Source of the DNA: Clostridium sp. CAG:1024
GTDB taxonomy: Bacteria; Bacillota; Clostridia; Christensenellales; CAG-138
Length of the DNA stretch: 22,437 nucleotides
NCBI GenBank assembly: GCA_000432015.1
Contig: HF985547.1
Span: 10,726 to 33,162, forward strand
Direction: 5' to 3'
The translations under genes and the position numbers were made by a program. Under the pieces are notes generated by a model. That model saw only the letters and a list, made by a program, of their open reading frames with translations. It made no database searches and had not been told where the DNA came from. This document shows, piece by piece, positions 1 through 7,377 of the stretch. Position 1 is the first letter of the stretch, and the number at the start of each line of letters is the position of its first letter.

Positions 1-654
1 TATGGTTCCGTCCGGGAGAATCCCGCGCAGTGTTCCGCGAATCTTGCTTTTCATGGGCATATCGTTCACATACGCGCAGATCTCTCCGGGCTCAACCTGG
101 TCTCCGATCTTGTGTACGCCTCTGAAAACGCCGTTACACGGTGCGCGCAGAATGCGTTCCAGAGAATACCCGCCGATTTCACCGGGGATGCCTGTATTCG
201 GAATTGCGCAGCCCGTATAGTATACGCGTCCCATGGTATGCCCACGCATGGTCTCAACGACCGCATGGCAGTCTAGACCCGCCGTGAACCCCGGTCCGAT
301 CCCGACAACGATCGGTGCATCCTGCATTGTCGTTCCAAGATTCTTTTTCGCAAGAATCGCATCGACGAGCGCATCGGGCCGAAGCGCCGTTCGGCAGGTC
401 GCTTCCGGATCAGCCATCACAGCGATCTTTCCATCAGAAAGGATCGCTTTTGCTTCCTCGGCATCTTTCGCTTTCCTTGCGCGAATTCCTTCCAATTCGA
501 CTTCCCCTTGCACAAGCGCTTCCGAAAAACAGATCGTTCTTCGAATGGACGTAGGCTTGTCAAGATCCGTCATGACAACGGAAAAGCCGCTCTGTACGAG
601 ACGATATGCAATGCCGCTGGCAATATCGCCCGCGCCTCTCAGCAGAATCAGCAC
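1..654 (-). CDS. yqeB: YqeB, selenium-dependent molybdenum hydroxylase accessory protein (3' end cut by window)
   Basis: I translated this frame by hand; it is open for 218 codons and runs off the window, so the C-terminus is missing. The product begins VLILLRGAGDIASGIAYRL, a Rossmann-like glycine-rich opening, and contains PIVVGIGPGFTAGLDCHAVVE and GRVYYTGCAIPNTGIPGEIG, both typical of the YqeB/EF2563 family. These proteins accompany selenium-dependent molybdenum hydroxylases such as xanthine dehydrogenase and are thought to help make the labile-selenium cofactor; the exact reaction is not established. I chose the GTG at 654 because GGGAGGA lies 7 nt upstream. An ATG at 661 is out of frame. 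yqeC ends 25 bp upstream on the same strand, so the two probably form one operon. Confidence is high for family and low for biochemical role. Confidence 0.86.
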   Translation of the reverse strand, partial: MLILLRGAGDIASGIAYRLVQSGFSVVMTDLDKPTSIRRTICFSEALVQGEVELEGIRARKAKDAEEAKAILSDGKIAVMADPEATCRTALRPDALVDAILAKKNLGTTMQDAPIVVGIGPGFTAGLDCHAVVETMRGHTMGRVYYTGCAIPNTGIPGEIGGYSLERILRAPCNGVFRGVHKIGDQVEPGEICAYVNDMPMKSKIRGTLRGILPDGTI

Positions 655-679
655 GCTGCATTCCTCCCTTAATTATCGT

Positions 680-1417
680 TCAGATTCTATGAAAAACAGG
701 CCGTTCACACAACGATGTGATGAGCACCCTATCCGTCAAGTCATTCTCCATCGTCTCTGCAATTTGTTCGCCGTAAATGATACGTTCCGCTGTATCAGCC
801 TTGTTCAAAATGACACAAAAGCGGGCATCTTTCGGGACAGATTTCCGCAATCCGGCACAATGCTGGAGCACCATCGCGCAATCATCCGGGGCAACCGAAG
901 CTTCCGGACTTTTTCCAACGATTGCTGCAAAGCGTTCCGGGCGAAACACAGTTTCGTTTATACGCTTCCCGACGCCGTCAAGCCCTGCCACGGCGATCAC
1001 AAGATTCGCTTCCCCCGGCATTGCTGGTTCATGCGGAGCCGGCGCTTTCAGCGGCAGATGCTTTGCACCGTCTGCCTCCACGATGCAATAATCCGCAAGG
1101 GCACACAGTTCCGCCATTGACATTGGCGGCGGCTGCATTTTGCCGAGCTGTCCCGGCTCCGGAACACAAAGCACCGAATCCGCGGCGAGCTCTGCTTGTA
1201 CACGTTCGCGCGTTGCATTCGTTAACACGGGGATATGCGTAGGGCAATAGATATGCGTCGTTGTTGTAACGATCACTTTGCCGCGCTGCTTCAGCTCATC
1301 CGCAAGGCAATACATCAGGGTGGTTTTTCCTCCTCCACCGACGATCGCTATGACGCCCGGCCGAACATCCAACAATTCCGAGATTCGATCTGTTATGTTT
1401 GCAAAAACGGCTTGCAT
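680..1417 (-). CDS. yqeC: YqeC, putative selenium-dependent hydroxylase accessory P-loop protein
   Basis: The 245-aa product has a Walker A-like motif GGGGKTT at residues 27-33 near the N-terminus, followed by VIVTTTTHIY and a VEADGAKHLPLKAPAPHEP segment characteristic of the YqeC family. YqeC occurs with YqeB near selenium-dependent molybdenum hydroxylases and is presumed to be a nucleotide-dependent factor in cofactor selenation or insertion. The frame extends 11 codons upstream to 1450, but GAGGA sits 4 nt before the ATG at 1417, so I take the shorter form starting MQAVFANITD. It lies downstream of the MerR gene, after a 174-bp gap holding a hairpin, and is followed closely by yqeB. No hydroxylase structural genes are in view; they may lie beyond position 1. 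Confidence 0.86.
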   Translation of the reverse strand: MQAVFANITDRISELLDVRPGVIAIVGGGGKTTLMYCLADELKQRGKVIVTTTTHIYCPTHIPVLTNATRERVQAELAADSVLCVPEPGQLGKMQPPPMSMAELCALADYCIVEADGAKHLPLKAPAPHEPAMPGEANLVIAVAGLDGVGKRINETVFRPERFAAIVGKSPEASVAPDDCAMVLQHCAGLRKSVPKDARFCVILNKADTAERIIYGEQIAETMENDLTDRVLITSLCERPVFHRI

Positions 1418-1591
1418 ACTATCCTCGTTATTTTGCTTTGAGGATAACATTTTTCTTTGATTTCGTCAACCGGCTGCAACGTGATCGTTCAGGCGTATGA
1501 TTCACGCAGCCGATCAACGGGCATTGCGGGAATTGTAAAATGGAAAACGTTAAGGGGGCAGTCCCAATCTTTGAACGCCCCCTATGATTCT
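1418..1591 (-). terminator. merR-yqeC intergenic region with possible terminator hairpin
   Basis: This 174-bp gap holds no ORF I can support. A 7-bp GC-rich stem is formed by 1553-1559 (AGGGGGC on the plus strand) and 1577-1583 (GCCCCCT) with a 17-nt loop. Read on the minus strand it follows the merR stop by about 8 nt and is followed by TTAACGTTTT, an interrupted U-rich stretch. It could terminate merR transcription, but the loop is long and the U tract imperfect. A promoter for yqeC is expected between the hairpin and 1418, but I see no convincing -35/-10 pair. Confidence 0.4.
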
Positions 1592-2404
1592 TTACCTCGT
1601 CTTTTTCGTTACCGGGAAAATGATCTTCGTTTCCCACGCTTCCGGCGGGAGGTTGTCAAAACGTGTCCTCAGATATAGCTCATATGGCGCGGTTGCGATC
1701 ACATACCCGTGTTCCGCGATCCAGCGCACGACGGCGCTATAGGCCTCTGCGAGGGTGGAGTATGCGCCGCGGTGCAATACCGTTACGGCTTCTGCTGCGG
1801 GAATGACGCGATCGGCTTCGCCTTCTTTCTCAACAACGACGCCAAGCTCTACATCAGAGCATTCCGGGTCGAATGCTTCGTCATGGTAGACAGCGAGCGC
1901 GATAGAATTTTTCGTTTGGATCTTCTCTCTCGCGACACGCTCAAACAACTTGCCGTAATACTTTCCGTATTCTTCCGTAGACATTTTGTGCCGCTCGGAT
2001 AGAATCGGCAACGGTTCTGTTGTTTCAAGATGAATCTCATATTGATTCTGCAAACTCTGCATAGTTCCATTCCTTTCATAGTCGTCAATGGTATTCGTAA
2101 GCTCGGAGATGATCTGCTCCGTCTCCTGTATATAGGACAACAGTTCCTCACGTTTACGCAGCAGTCTCCCGTATGTTTTCTCCTCATTTGCATCATCCGT
2201 CATAAGCGCGATTTCTGCAAGCGAGAAGTGATAGCGTTTAAGTCGCTGGATCATCAGCATCCTCGGAAGCTGCTCTTCGCCATAATACCGATATCCTGTC
2301 CACGGATCCGTGTGGATCGGGCGCAAAAGACCGATCTTATCATAATAGTGCAGCGCCTTAATGCTGACAAGGCTCGCTTTGGAAAACTGGCCAATGGTGA
2401 GCAT
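1592..2404 (-). CDS. MerR-family regulator with GyrI-like effector domain
   Basis: The 270-aa protein starts MLTIGQFSKASLVSIKALHY, the MerR winged helix-turn-helix with the usual YYDKIGLLRP and GYRYY signatures in the first 50 residues. A coiled-coil linker of about residues 75-110 follows, and the rest resembles the GyrI-like ligand-binding fold used by BmrR/BltR-type multidrug or small-molecule sensors. Such proteins bind promoters with over-long spacers and activate when the effector binds. I chose the ATG at 2404 because GGAG lies 6 nt upstream; the frame could extend six codons further. Its own promoter has the expected 19-bp spacer, so it is probably autoregulated. It stands between the folate operon and yqeC with no obvious efflux partner, so its target is unknown. 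Confidence 0.85.
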   Translation of the reverse strand: MLTIGQFSKASLVSIKALHYYDKIGLLRPIHTDPWTGYRYYGEEQLPRMLMIQRLKRYHFSLAEIALMTDDANEEKTYGRLLRKREELLSYIQETEQIISELTNTIDDYERNGTMQSLQNQYEIHLETTEPLPILSERHKMSTEEYGKYYGKLFERVAREKIQTKNSIALAVYHDEAFDPECSDVELGVVVEKEGEADRVIPAAEAVTVLHRGAYSTLAEAYSAVVRWIAEHGYVIATAPYELYLRTRFDNLPPEAWETKIIFPVTKKTR

Positions 2405-2444
2405 ACCTGTCTCCTCATACATTCTTTGCTTCGAAGCGACTATA

Positions 2445-2475
2445 AGTTTACGGTATCCCCTAAGGGCAGAGTCAA
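2445..2475 (-). promoter_or_regulatory. merR promoter with 19-bp spacer and central palindrome
   Basis: On the minus strand TTGACT (2475-2470) and TAAACT (2450-2445) are separated by 19 bp. The spacer carries CCCTTAGGG, a short inverted repeat centred between the two boxes. Over-long spacers with a central dyad are the signature of MerR-regulated promoters, so this is probably the regulator's own operator-promoter. A TATAGT lies further downstream but is too far from the -35 box. Confidence 0.72.
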
Positions 2476-2478
2476 TAG

Positions 2479-2521
2479 AAAAAACAACAACGCTTCGAAA
2501 ACGAATTTAGAACGCTGTTGT
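2479..2521 (-). terminator. Intrinsic terminator after the fhs-fthC operon
   Basis: Immediately after the fthC stop, the minus strand reads ACAACAGCG (2521-2513), a 20-nt loop, then CGTTGTTGT (2492-2484). This is a 9-bp stem with one G-U pair, running directly into a T run at 2483-2479. It probably ends the C1 operon just before the merR promoter, whose -35 box begins 3 nt further on. Confidence 0.7.
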
Positions 2522-2522
2522 T

Positions 2523-3113
2523 TTAGTAGGAACACATCTCAGAATCACAACAATGTATGCACCCGCGCTCGGATACGAAATACTCCATGCGCAAATCGTG
2601 CGCTTCAACGGGGATCGCCTCCCGCCGAATCGCATCCCGGCATAAGAGCATTGTTGGGCAATGCGTTTGCAAAAGATACCTGTCATAGTATCCACCGCCA
2701 TACCCAAGGCGTTCGCCTCTCTCATTTCCCGTACAGCACGGAACGATTGCAAGATCGATCGATTCCGGTGATACAAACACAGCCGACGGCTCCGGTTCCA
2801 ATATGCCAAAAGAACCGGGGCACAATTCGTCGATCGAACGAACCGCCCGTGCCTCCATGACACCTTTTTTGATACAGAGCGGTACTGCGAGCGTCTTACC
2901 GGCGTGCAGTATTGTCTCAAGCAGCGAACGTGTGTCGATCTCCCTCTGCGTTCCAACATAGCAGAGGACAGTTCGGGCTTTTTGAAACGGTGCGGAAGCG
3001 GCGACGTGGCGACAGATTTGATCATCCGCCGCTCTGCAGTAGTCCGGCGATAAAGCACGCACCGCATCCGCAATTTCTTTTCTGAGCGTCAGCTTTTGAG
3101 GCTCAATCTTCAT
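2523..3113 (-). CDS. fthC: 5-formyltetrahydrofolate cyclo-ligase
   Basis: The 196-aa protein has the hallmark GERLGYGGGYYDRYL at residues 133-147, the basic N-terminal helix (LTLRKEIADAVRAL) and AIVPCCTGNERG, all typical of 5-formyl-THF cyclo-ligase (YgfA/MTHFS). The enzyme uses ATP to convert 5-formyl-THF, a storage and dead-end by-product, to 5,10-methenyl-THF, returning one-carbon units to the pathway. Its ATG lies inside the end of the upstream channel gene, overlapping it by 11 bp, which suggests translational coupling. It is the last gene of the fhs operon and is followed by an intrinsic terminator. Length and motifs match the family and I see no defect. Confidence 0.93.
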   Translation of the reverse strand: MKIEPQKLTLRKEIADAVRALSPDYCRAADDQICRHVAASAPFQKARTVLCYVGTQREIDTRSLLETILHAGKTLAVPLCIKKGVMEARAVRSIDELCPGSFGILEPEPSAVFVSPESIDLAIVPCCTGNERGERLGYGGGYYDRYLLQTHCPTMLLCRDAIRREAIPVEAHDLRMEYFVSERGCIHCCDSEMCSY

Positions 3114-3924
3114 GCTTTGTCATTCTCACATAGCAGAACCAGAACACAACCCCCACAAGGACGCCGCCAACAATATTACCGAGCGTCACAGGCAGCATAT
3201 TTCCGAGGAAATAATTACCCCAAGTCAGGTTTTCAACCGCAAGGCCAGCAGCTTCGGCCGCCGCAGCATATTGTGATTTCGCGAACAACCCGACGGTGCA
3301 GTAATACATATCCGCAATACTATGATTAAATCCGCAGATCACAAAAAATGCAACGGGTGTATATGCGCCCAGAATCCTTCCCGCAACATCTTTCGATGAA
3401 AGTGAGAACAATACGCCCAACGTAACAAGGATATTACAAAGCACGCCCATAAAAAACGCATTTTGGAATGGCATTGTCATCTTGCCGATCGCAACCTTCA
3501 TGGAAAACACTGCGAGCGCACCGTTCCCTGCGCCGACCCAGCCGAACTTCGCCGTAATGATCGCAACGATAAGTGAGCCTACGAAATTTCCCAGAAATAC
3601 GACGACCCAATTGCGCAGCATGCCGCACAACCCGATGCGCTTGTCAAGCAATCCGATGCTCATGAGCGTATTGCCCGTAAACAGCTCCGCACCGGAAAGG
3701 ATCACCATGCCGAGGCCGAATGCAAACAACAGGCCGGAGATCATACGGATACTGCTGTTATTCTCCAGCGCATAGGTCGCCATGTTTGTGACGGCGCCCG
3801 GAAATGCGATCAGCATTCCCGCAAGGATCGAAAGCAACGCCATGTTAGGCAGAGCGAGTTTCGATTTCGCGACGCTGGCGTTTGCATAGTTCAGCGCAGC
3901 TTCTTTCGGAGTAAACAGATTCAT
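3103..3924 (-). CDS. focA: Formate/nitrite transporter (FNT) family channel
   Basis: The 273-aa membrane protein shows the six-helix FNT pattern: hydrophobic segments near residues 28-50, 60-80, 105-125, 155-175, 186-210 and 240-265, with conserved SGAELFTGNT and LGNFVGS. The channel signature around the central histidine reads GFNHSIADMYY (His201) instead of the GFEHSIANMF form of E. coli FocA. The role inferred from context is formate exchange for the Fhs reaction, although the FNT family also moves nitrite and hydrosulfide. I chose the ATG at 3924 because GGAGG ends 6 nt before it; the frame can extend to 3951. It follows folD by 23 bp and overlaps fthC by 11 bp. Family assignment is firm; substrate and symbol are inferred. 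Confidence 0.88.
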   Translation of the reverse strand: MNLFTPKEAALNYANASVAKSKLALPNMALLSILAGMLIAFPGAVTNMATYALENNSSIRMISGLLFAFGLGMVILSGAELFTGNTLMSIGLLDKRIGLCGMLRNWVVVFLGNFVGSLIVAIITAKFGWVGAGNGALAVFSMKVAIGKMTMPFQNAFFMGVLCNILVTLGVLFSLSSKDVAGRILGAYTPVAFFVICGFNHSIADMYYCTVGLFAKSQYAAAAEAAGLAVENLTWGNYFLGNMLPVTLGNIVGGVLVGVVFWFCYVRMTKHED

Positions 3925-3947
3925 GTGATTCCTCCTCCAACTGCCGA

Positions 3948-4808
3948 TCAAGCAAGCGAGCGCTTTGCCGCTTCTACAACATGACCGATCAGCACGGACG
4001 TGGTCACAGCGCCTACACCGCCCGGAATCGGTGTGATAGCATCCACGATCGGTTCGATCTCCTCAAACACCGCGTCGCCCGCAATGCCGCCTTTTGCTTC
4101 ATCCCAGTTAATCGAAACATCGATAACGATCTGTCCCGGCCGCACATAGTCCTTTGTAAGGCTGCGAAGCTTGCCGGCAGCCGTGATCAGAATGTCCGCT
4201 TCGCGTGCGACAGCAGGAACATCAAGCGTACGGGTATGACAGACGGTAACGGTTGCATTCCGCGCCATCAACATGACTGCGGCAGGCTTTCCGACAACAA
4301 GGCTGCGTCCGATGACAACGGCCTTCTTCCCTGTGCAGTCGATGCCGTAATGCGCGAGGATCTCCATGCAGGCCTCGGGCGTACAGGGCGCAAATCCAAG
4401 CTCTTTCCCCATAAACACTCCGGCATTGGACAGATCGGTCATGCCGTCGATGTCTTTTTTAGGATCAACGCGGTTTGAGATCTCGTCCTGGTCTGCTTTG
4501 AGATGCTTCGGAAGTGGACGGAACAAGAGAACGCCGTGAATTTTATCATTAGCATTGACCGCATCGATCGTCTCGATCAGTTTTTCTTTTGTCACGTCCT
4601 CCGGAAGAACGATCTTCTCGACCGCCACGCCAAGGGTATCCGCGCGCTTTGTCGCCCCGCGCTCATAGCTGAGATCATCCGGGCGCTCCCCGCAGCGAAT
4701 GATCGCAAGCGTCGGAACGACACCTTTTGCTTTCAGTGCTTCGCAGTCCGAGATGATCCGCGCATTGAGTTTCTCATTGACTTCTTTTCCAAGCAACAGT
4801 CTTGCCAT
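3948..4808 (-). CDS. folD: Methylenetetrahydrofolate dehydrogenase FolD, probably lacking cyclohydrolase activity
   Basis: The 286-aa protein has the FolD Rossmann domain with VVIGRSLVVGKPAAVMLM (about 164-181) and TPIPGGVGAVTTSV (259-272), matching methylene-THF dehydrogenase/cyclohydrolase in length and order. In the usual bifunctional enzyme a Y-x3-K pair and a Gln in the VQLPLP motif serve the cyclohydrolase step. Here Tyr48 is kept, but the Lys position is Ala52, and the Gln position in HGVLLFRPLP is Phe96; the Asp of KKDIDG is kept. I infer a mainly monofunctional NAD(P)-dependent dehydrogenase, with the neighbouring FchA doing the cyclohydrolase step. The start at 4808 is preceded by a GGGGGAAGG ribosome site. 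It sits 17 bp after fchA in the operon. Confidence 0.92.
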   Translation of the reverse strand: MARLLLGKEVNEKLNARIISDCEALKAKGVVPTLAIIRCGERPDDLSYERGATKRADTLGVAVEKIVLPEDVTKEKLIETIDAVNANDKIHGVLLFRPLPKHLKADQDEISNRVDPKKDIDGMTDLSNAGVFMGKELGFAPCTPEACMEILAHYGIDCTGKKAVVIGRSLVVGKPAAVMLMARNATVTVCHTRTLDVPAVAREADILITAAGKLRSLTKDYVRPGQIVIDVSINWDEAKGGIAGDAVFEEIEPIVDAITPIPGGVGAVTTSVLIGHVVEAAKRSLA

Positions 4809-4825
4809 ATGCCTTCCCCCCATTC

Positions 4826-5446
4826 TTATGCGAAAAATCCGGATTTGACCGATTCAAAGATGCTGTCCGCAACCGCGCAATACTTTTCCAGCATTCCGAG
4901 GCAACGAGCATTCATCTCTTCTGCAAGCTCGCGATTCTTTAGCGTCTTTGTATTGATAAACACATTCAGCGACGCCGCTTGCAGCGCTGCTTTTACGCAG
5001 ACCGCGCCGCAGCCCGCATCGGAAACGGCAAGGCGCGACCCCTTCTTTGCAAACACATCGATTGCTTCAATCGCTTCGCAGCAGAGTTCCATGATGCGAA
5101 CAGGGACCTTGCATGCAACGATCGTCGCATCCTCAAGCACCTGATCCCGCGTGGGGTCATCCTTGGGAATGCCATACGCCTTTGCGAGTGGTGCAAAGCC
5201 TTCGGCGTCCGCCGCGATCTGGTCCAGCAATTCCTTCTGCAATGCGTCGCACTTTGTCTTCAATGCAACGATCTCTTCTTCAACATCCGCATATTTCTTT
5301 TTCCCGACAGTCAGCGAGCCGACCATATTGCCAAGCGCCGTGCCGACCGCTCCAACGAGCGCTGCAGCACCGCCGCCACCGGGAGTCGGTGCGTTGGATG
5401 CGAGCACGGTCACAAAATCTTTACAGGTTGCATCTGCGAAATCCAT
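4826..5446 (-). CDS. fchA: Methenyl-THF cyclohydrolase / formimino-THF cyclodeaminase family protein
   Basis: The 206-aa protein is a stand-alone FTCD_C (cyclodeaminase-cyclohydrolase) domain. It carries the TPGGGGAAALVGAVGTALGN motif from residue 21 and LTVGKKKY shortly after, and is otherwise helical. In acetogens FchA interconverts 10-formyl-THF and 5,10-methenyl-THF; in purine- and histidine-degrading clostridia relatives deaminate formimino-THF. Position between fhs and folD supports the cyclohydrolase role. I chose the ATG at 5446 because AAGGAG lies 6 nt upstream; the longer open frame to 5575 lacks family sequence and overlaps the fhs end. A strong hairpin separates it from fhs. Confidence 0.9.
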   Translation of the reverse strand: MDFADATCKDFVTVLASNAPTPGGGGAAALVGAVGTALGNMVGSLTVGKKKYADVEEEIVALKTKCDALQKELLDQIAADAEGFAPLAKAYGIPKDDPTRDQVLEDATIVACKVPVRIMELCCEAIEAIDVFAKKGSRLAVSDAGCGAVCVKAALQAASLNVFINTKTLKNRELAEEMNARCLGMLEKYCAVADSIFESVKSGFFA

Positions 5447-5485
5447 GATACTCTCCTTGTTAATCGAAATGTAAACAACAGAACA

Positions 5486-5508
5486 TCCGGCGGCGGGTCG
5501 CCGCCGGA
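5486..5508 (-). repeat. Perfect GC-rich hairpin between fhs and fchA
   Basis: The arms 5486-5495 (TCCGGCGGCG) and 5499-5508 (CGCCGCCGGA) form a perfect 10-bp stem with a 3-nt loop. On the minus strand it is followed by TGTTCTGTTGTTTAC, which is T-rich but has no solid U run. It may stabilise the fhs 3' end, attenuate readthrough to fchA, or act as a weak terminator. The dyad reads similarly on both strands. Confidence 0.6.
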
Positions 5509-5540
5509 CGCTTTGTTTCGGCTCAATTGTATTGTTTTGC

Positions 5541-7214
5541 TTAGAACAGACCGCTGATCTTTCCGGTTTCGTCAACGTCGATCCGCTCCGCTGCCGGAAC
5601 CTTGGGAAGTCCGGGCATGGTCATGATGTCGCCGGTCAGCGCTACCAGGAAGCCCGCGCCTGCCGAAACTTTCACGTTGCGAACCGTAACGGTAAAGCCT
5701 GTCGGTGCGCCAAGTTTCGTCGGATCATCCGTCAGACTGTACTGGGTCTTTGCCATGCAGATCGGCATTTTATCGTAGCCAAGTGCAGTTAGCTGCGCAA
5801 TCTGCTTAGCAGCGTTCGGCGTGAAGATGACGTCCTTTCCGCCATAAATCTTCTGCACGATCGCGGTGATCTTTTCTTCGATCGTCGCATCGAGATCATA
5901 AGCGAAGCTGAAGTCGTTCGGCTCATCACAGAGACGGACAACCTCTTTGGCAAGCTCGATACCGCCGTCGCCGCCTTTTGCCCAGACTTCCGACAGCGCT
6001 ACATTAACGCCCAGCTCATGGCACTTATCCTCAACGAGCTTGAGCTCCGCCTCCGTATCCAGCGGGAACCGGTTGATTGCGACCACGCAGGGCAGTTTAT
6101 ACACCTTCGTGATGTTCTCAACATGCTTGAGCAGGTTCGGGATGCCCTTTTCAAGAGCTTCCAGATTCTCCGTGCCAAGCTCGGCCTTCGGAACGCCGCC
6201 ATTGTACTTCAGCGCGCGGACAGTCGCTACGATAACGACTGCGCTCGGGGTCAGGCCTGCCATGCGGCACTTAATGTCAAGGAATTTTTCCGCACCGAGG
6301 TCTGCGCCGAAGCCGGCTTCCGTGATGGTGTAATCGGAAAGACGCATTGCAATCTTTGTTGCAGTCACGGAGTTACAGCCGTGGGCGATGTTCGCGAACG
6401 GGCCGCCATGCACGAATGCAGGCGTATGCTCGAGCGTCTGGACGAGATTCGGCTTCAGAGCATCCTTTAGCAGTGCTGCCATGGCGCCGGCTGCATTCAG
6501 GTCTCCGGCGGTAACGGGTTTTTCATCATAGGTATAGCCGACGACGAGGCGCGCAAGACGTGCTTTCAAATCGGTGATATCGCTTGCAAGGCACAGAACA
6601 GCCATAATCTCGGAGGCAACCGTGATGTCATAGCCGTCCTCACGCGGCGTGCCATTGACTCTTCCGCCAAGACCGTCCACGACGAAGCGGAGCTGACGGT
6701 CGTTCATGTCGACACAGCGCCGCCAAGTGATCCTGCGGGGATCGATGTTGAGCTTATTGCCTTGATAGATATGGTTATCAAGCATTGCGGCAAGCAGATT
6801 GTTCGCAGCGCCGATTGCATGGAAATCACCTGTAAAATGCAGGTTGATGTCTTCCATCGGGACGACCTGTGCGTAACCGCCGCCGGCAGCGCCGCCCTTT
6901 ACGCCGAACACCGGTCCGAGCGAGGGCTCGCGCAGTGCGACAAGAACGTTCTTACCCAGCTTCTTCATTGCATCTGCAAGGCCGACGGTCGTTGTGGTCT
7001 TTCCCTCGCCAGCGGGCGTCGGGTTGATCGCTGTTACCAGCACGAGCTTGCCTTCGCGCTTTTCTGTTTTGTTCAGAATGTTGTAGTCGACTTTTGCTTT
7101 GTAGTTTCCGTACTGCTCCAGATACTTCTCATCAACGCCCGCCATTTTCGCGATCTCGGTGATGTGCAGCATGGGGGTTTCCTGTGCGATCTCGATGTCC
7201 GACTTGTAGCTCAT
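5541..7214 (-). CDS. fhs: Formate-tetrahydrofolate ligase
   Basis: The 557-aa product matches formyl-THF synthetase in length and sequence. It has INPTPAGEGKTTTTVGLADA from residue 63, whose P-loop binds ATP, then LREPSLGPVFGVKGGAAGGG, and a C-terminal GDIMTMPGLPKVPAAERIDV. The enzyme joins formate to THF with ATP in the cytoplasm, the energy-costing entry step of the methyl branch of the Wood-Ljungdahl pathway, and works as a tetramer in known acetogens. I chose the ATG at 7214 because AAAGGA lies 6 nt upstream; the frame extends to 7271 without family sequence. It heads the fhs-fchA-folD-FNT-fthC run. The promoter is not clear; a TATTAT at 7289-7284 could be a -10 box. Confidence 0.97.
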   Translation of the reverse strand: MSYKSDIEIAQETPMLHITEIAKMAGVDEKYLEQYGNYKAKVDYNILNKTEKREGKLVLVTAINPTPAGEGKTTTTVGLADAMKKLGKNVLVALREPSLGPVFGVKGGAAGGGYAQVVPMEDINLHFTGDFHAIGAANNLLAAMLDNHIYQGNKLNIDPRRITWRRCVDMNDRQLRFVVDGLGGRVNGTPREDGYDITVASEIMAVLCLASDITDLKARLARLVVGYTYDEKPVTAGDLNAAGAMAALLKDALKPNLVQTLEHTPAFVHGGPFANIAHGCNSVTATKIAMRLSDYTITEAGFGADLGAEKFLDIKCRMAGLTPSAVVIVATVRALKYNGGVPKAELGTENLEALEKGIPNLLKHVENITKVYKLPCVVAINRFPLDTEAELKLVEDKCHELGVNVALSEVWAKGGDGGIELAKEVVRLCDEPNDFSFAYDLDATIEEKITAIVQKIYGGKDVIFTPNAAKQIAQLTALGYDKMPICMAKTQYSLTDDPTKLGAPTGFTVTVRNVKVSAGAGFLVALTGDIMTMPGLPKVPAAERIDVDETGKISGLF

Positions 7215-7308
7215 TTGTTTTCCTTTCTTCGTCCATGTGCTTTCCGGATATCGCTCTGGTTCCCGGCACAATGGACATACAATAATAATATTTTGCCGCT
7301 CTCGCGAC

Positions 7309-7339
7309 AGAAAAACGGGTGGTCCGTCTGAGTCCCGTT
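7309..7339 (-). terminator. Possible terminator after folC
   Basis: In the 163-bp folC-fhs gap the minus strand reads AACGGG (7339-7334), a 14-nt loop, then CCCGTT (7319-7314) running into TTTCTG. The stem can extend through neighbouring A-T and G-T pairs at the cost of the U tract. A second 7-bp hairpin (7354-7360 with 7366-7372) lies closer to the folC stop but has no T run. Together they suggest that folT-folC transcription ends or is attenuated before fhs. Confidence 0.5.
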
Positions 7340-7377
7340 CTTCCCTTGGTCAGCGGGGGAACGCCTCCCCCGTGTCT

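Noticed and set aside
233..1120. 295-codon plus-strand frame across yqeB and yqeC
   Set aside because: It spans two well-supported minus-strand genes and reads as low-information sequence.
4826..5575. Long form of FchA starting at 5575
   Set aside because: The extra 43 residues run through the intergenic hairpin and the fhs end. The internal ATG at 5446 has a clear ribosome site.
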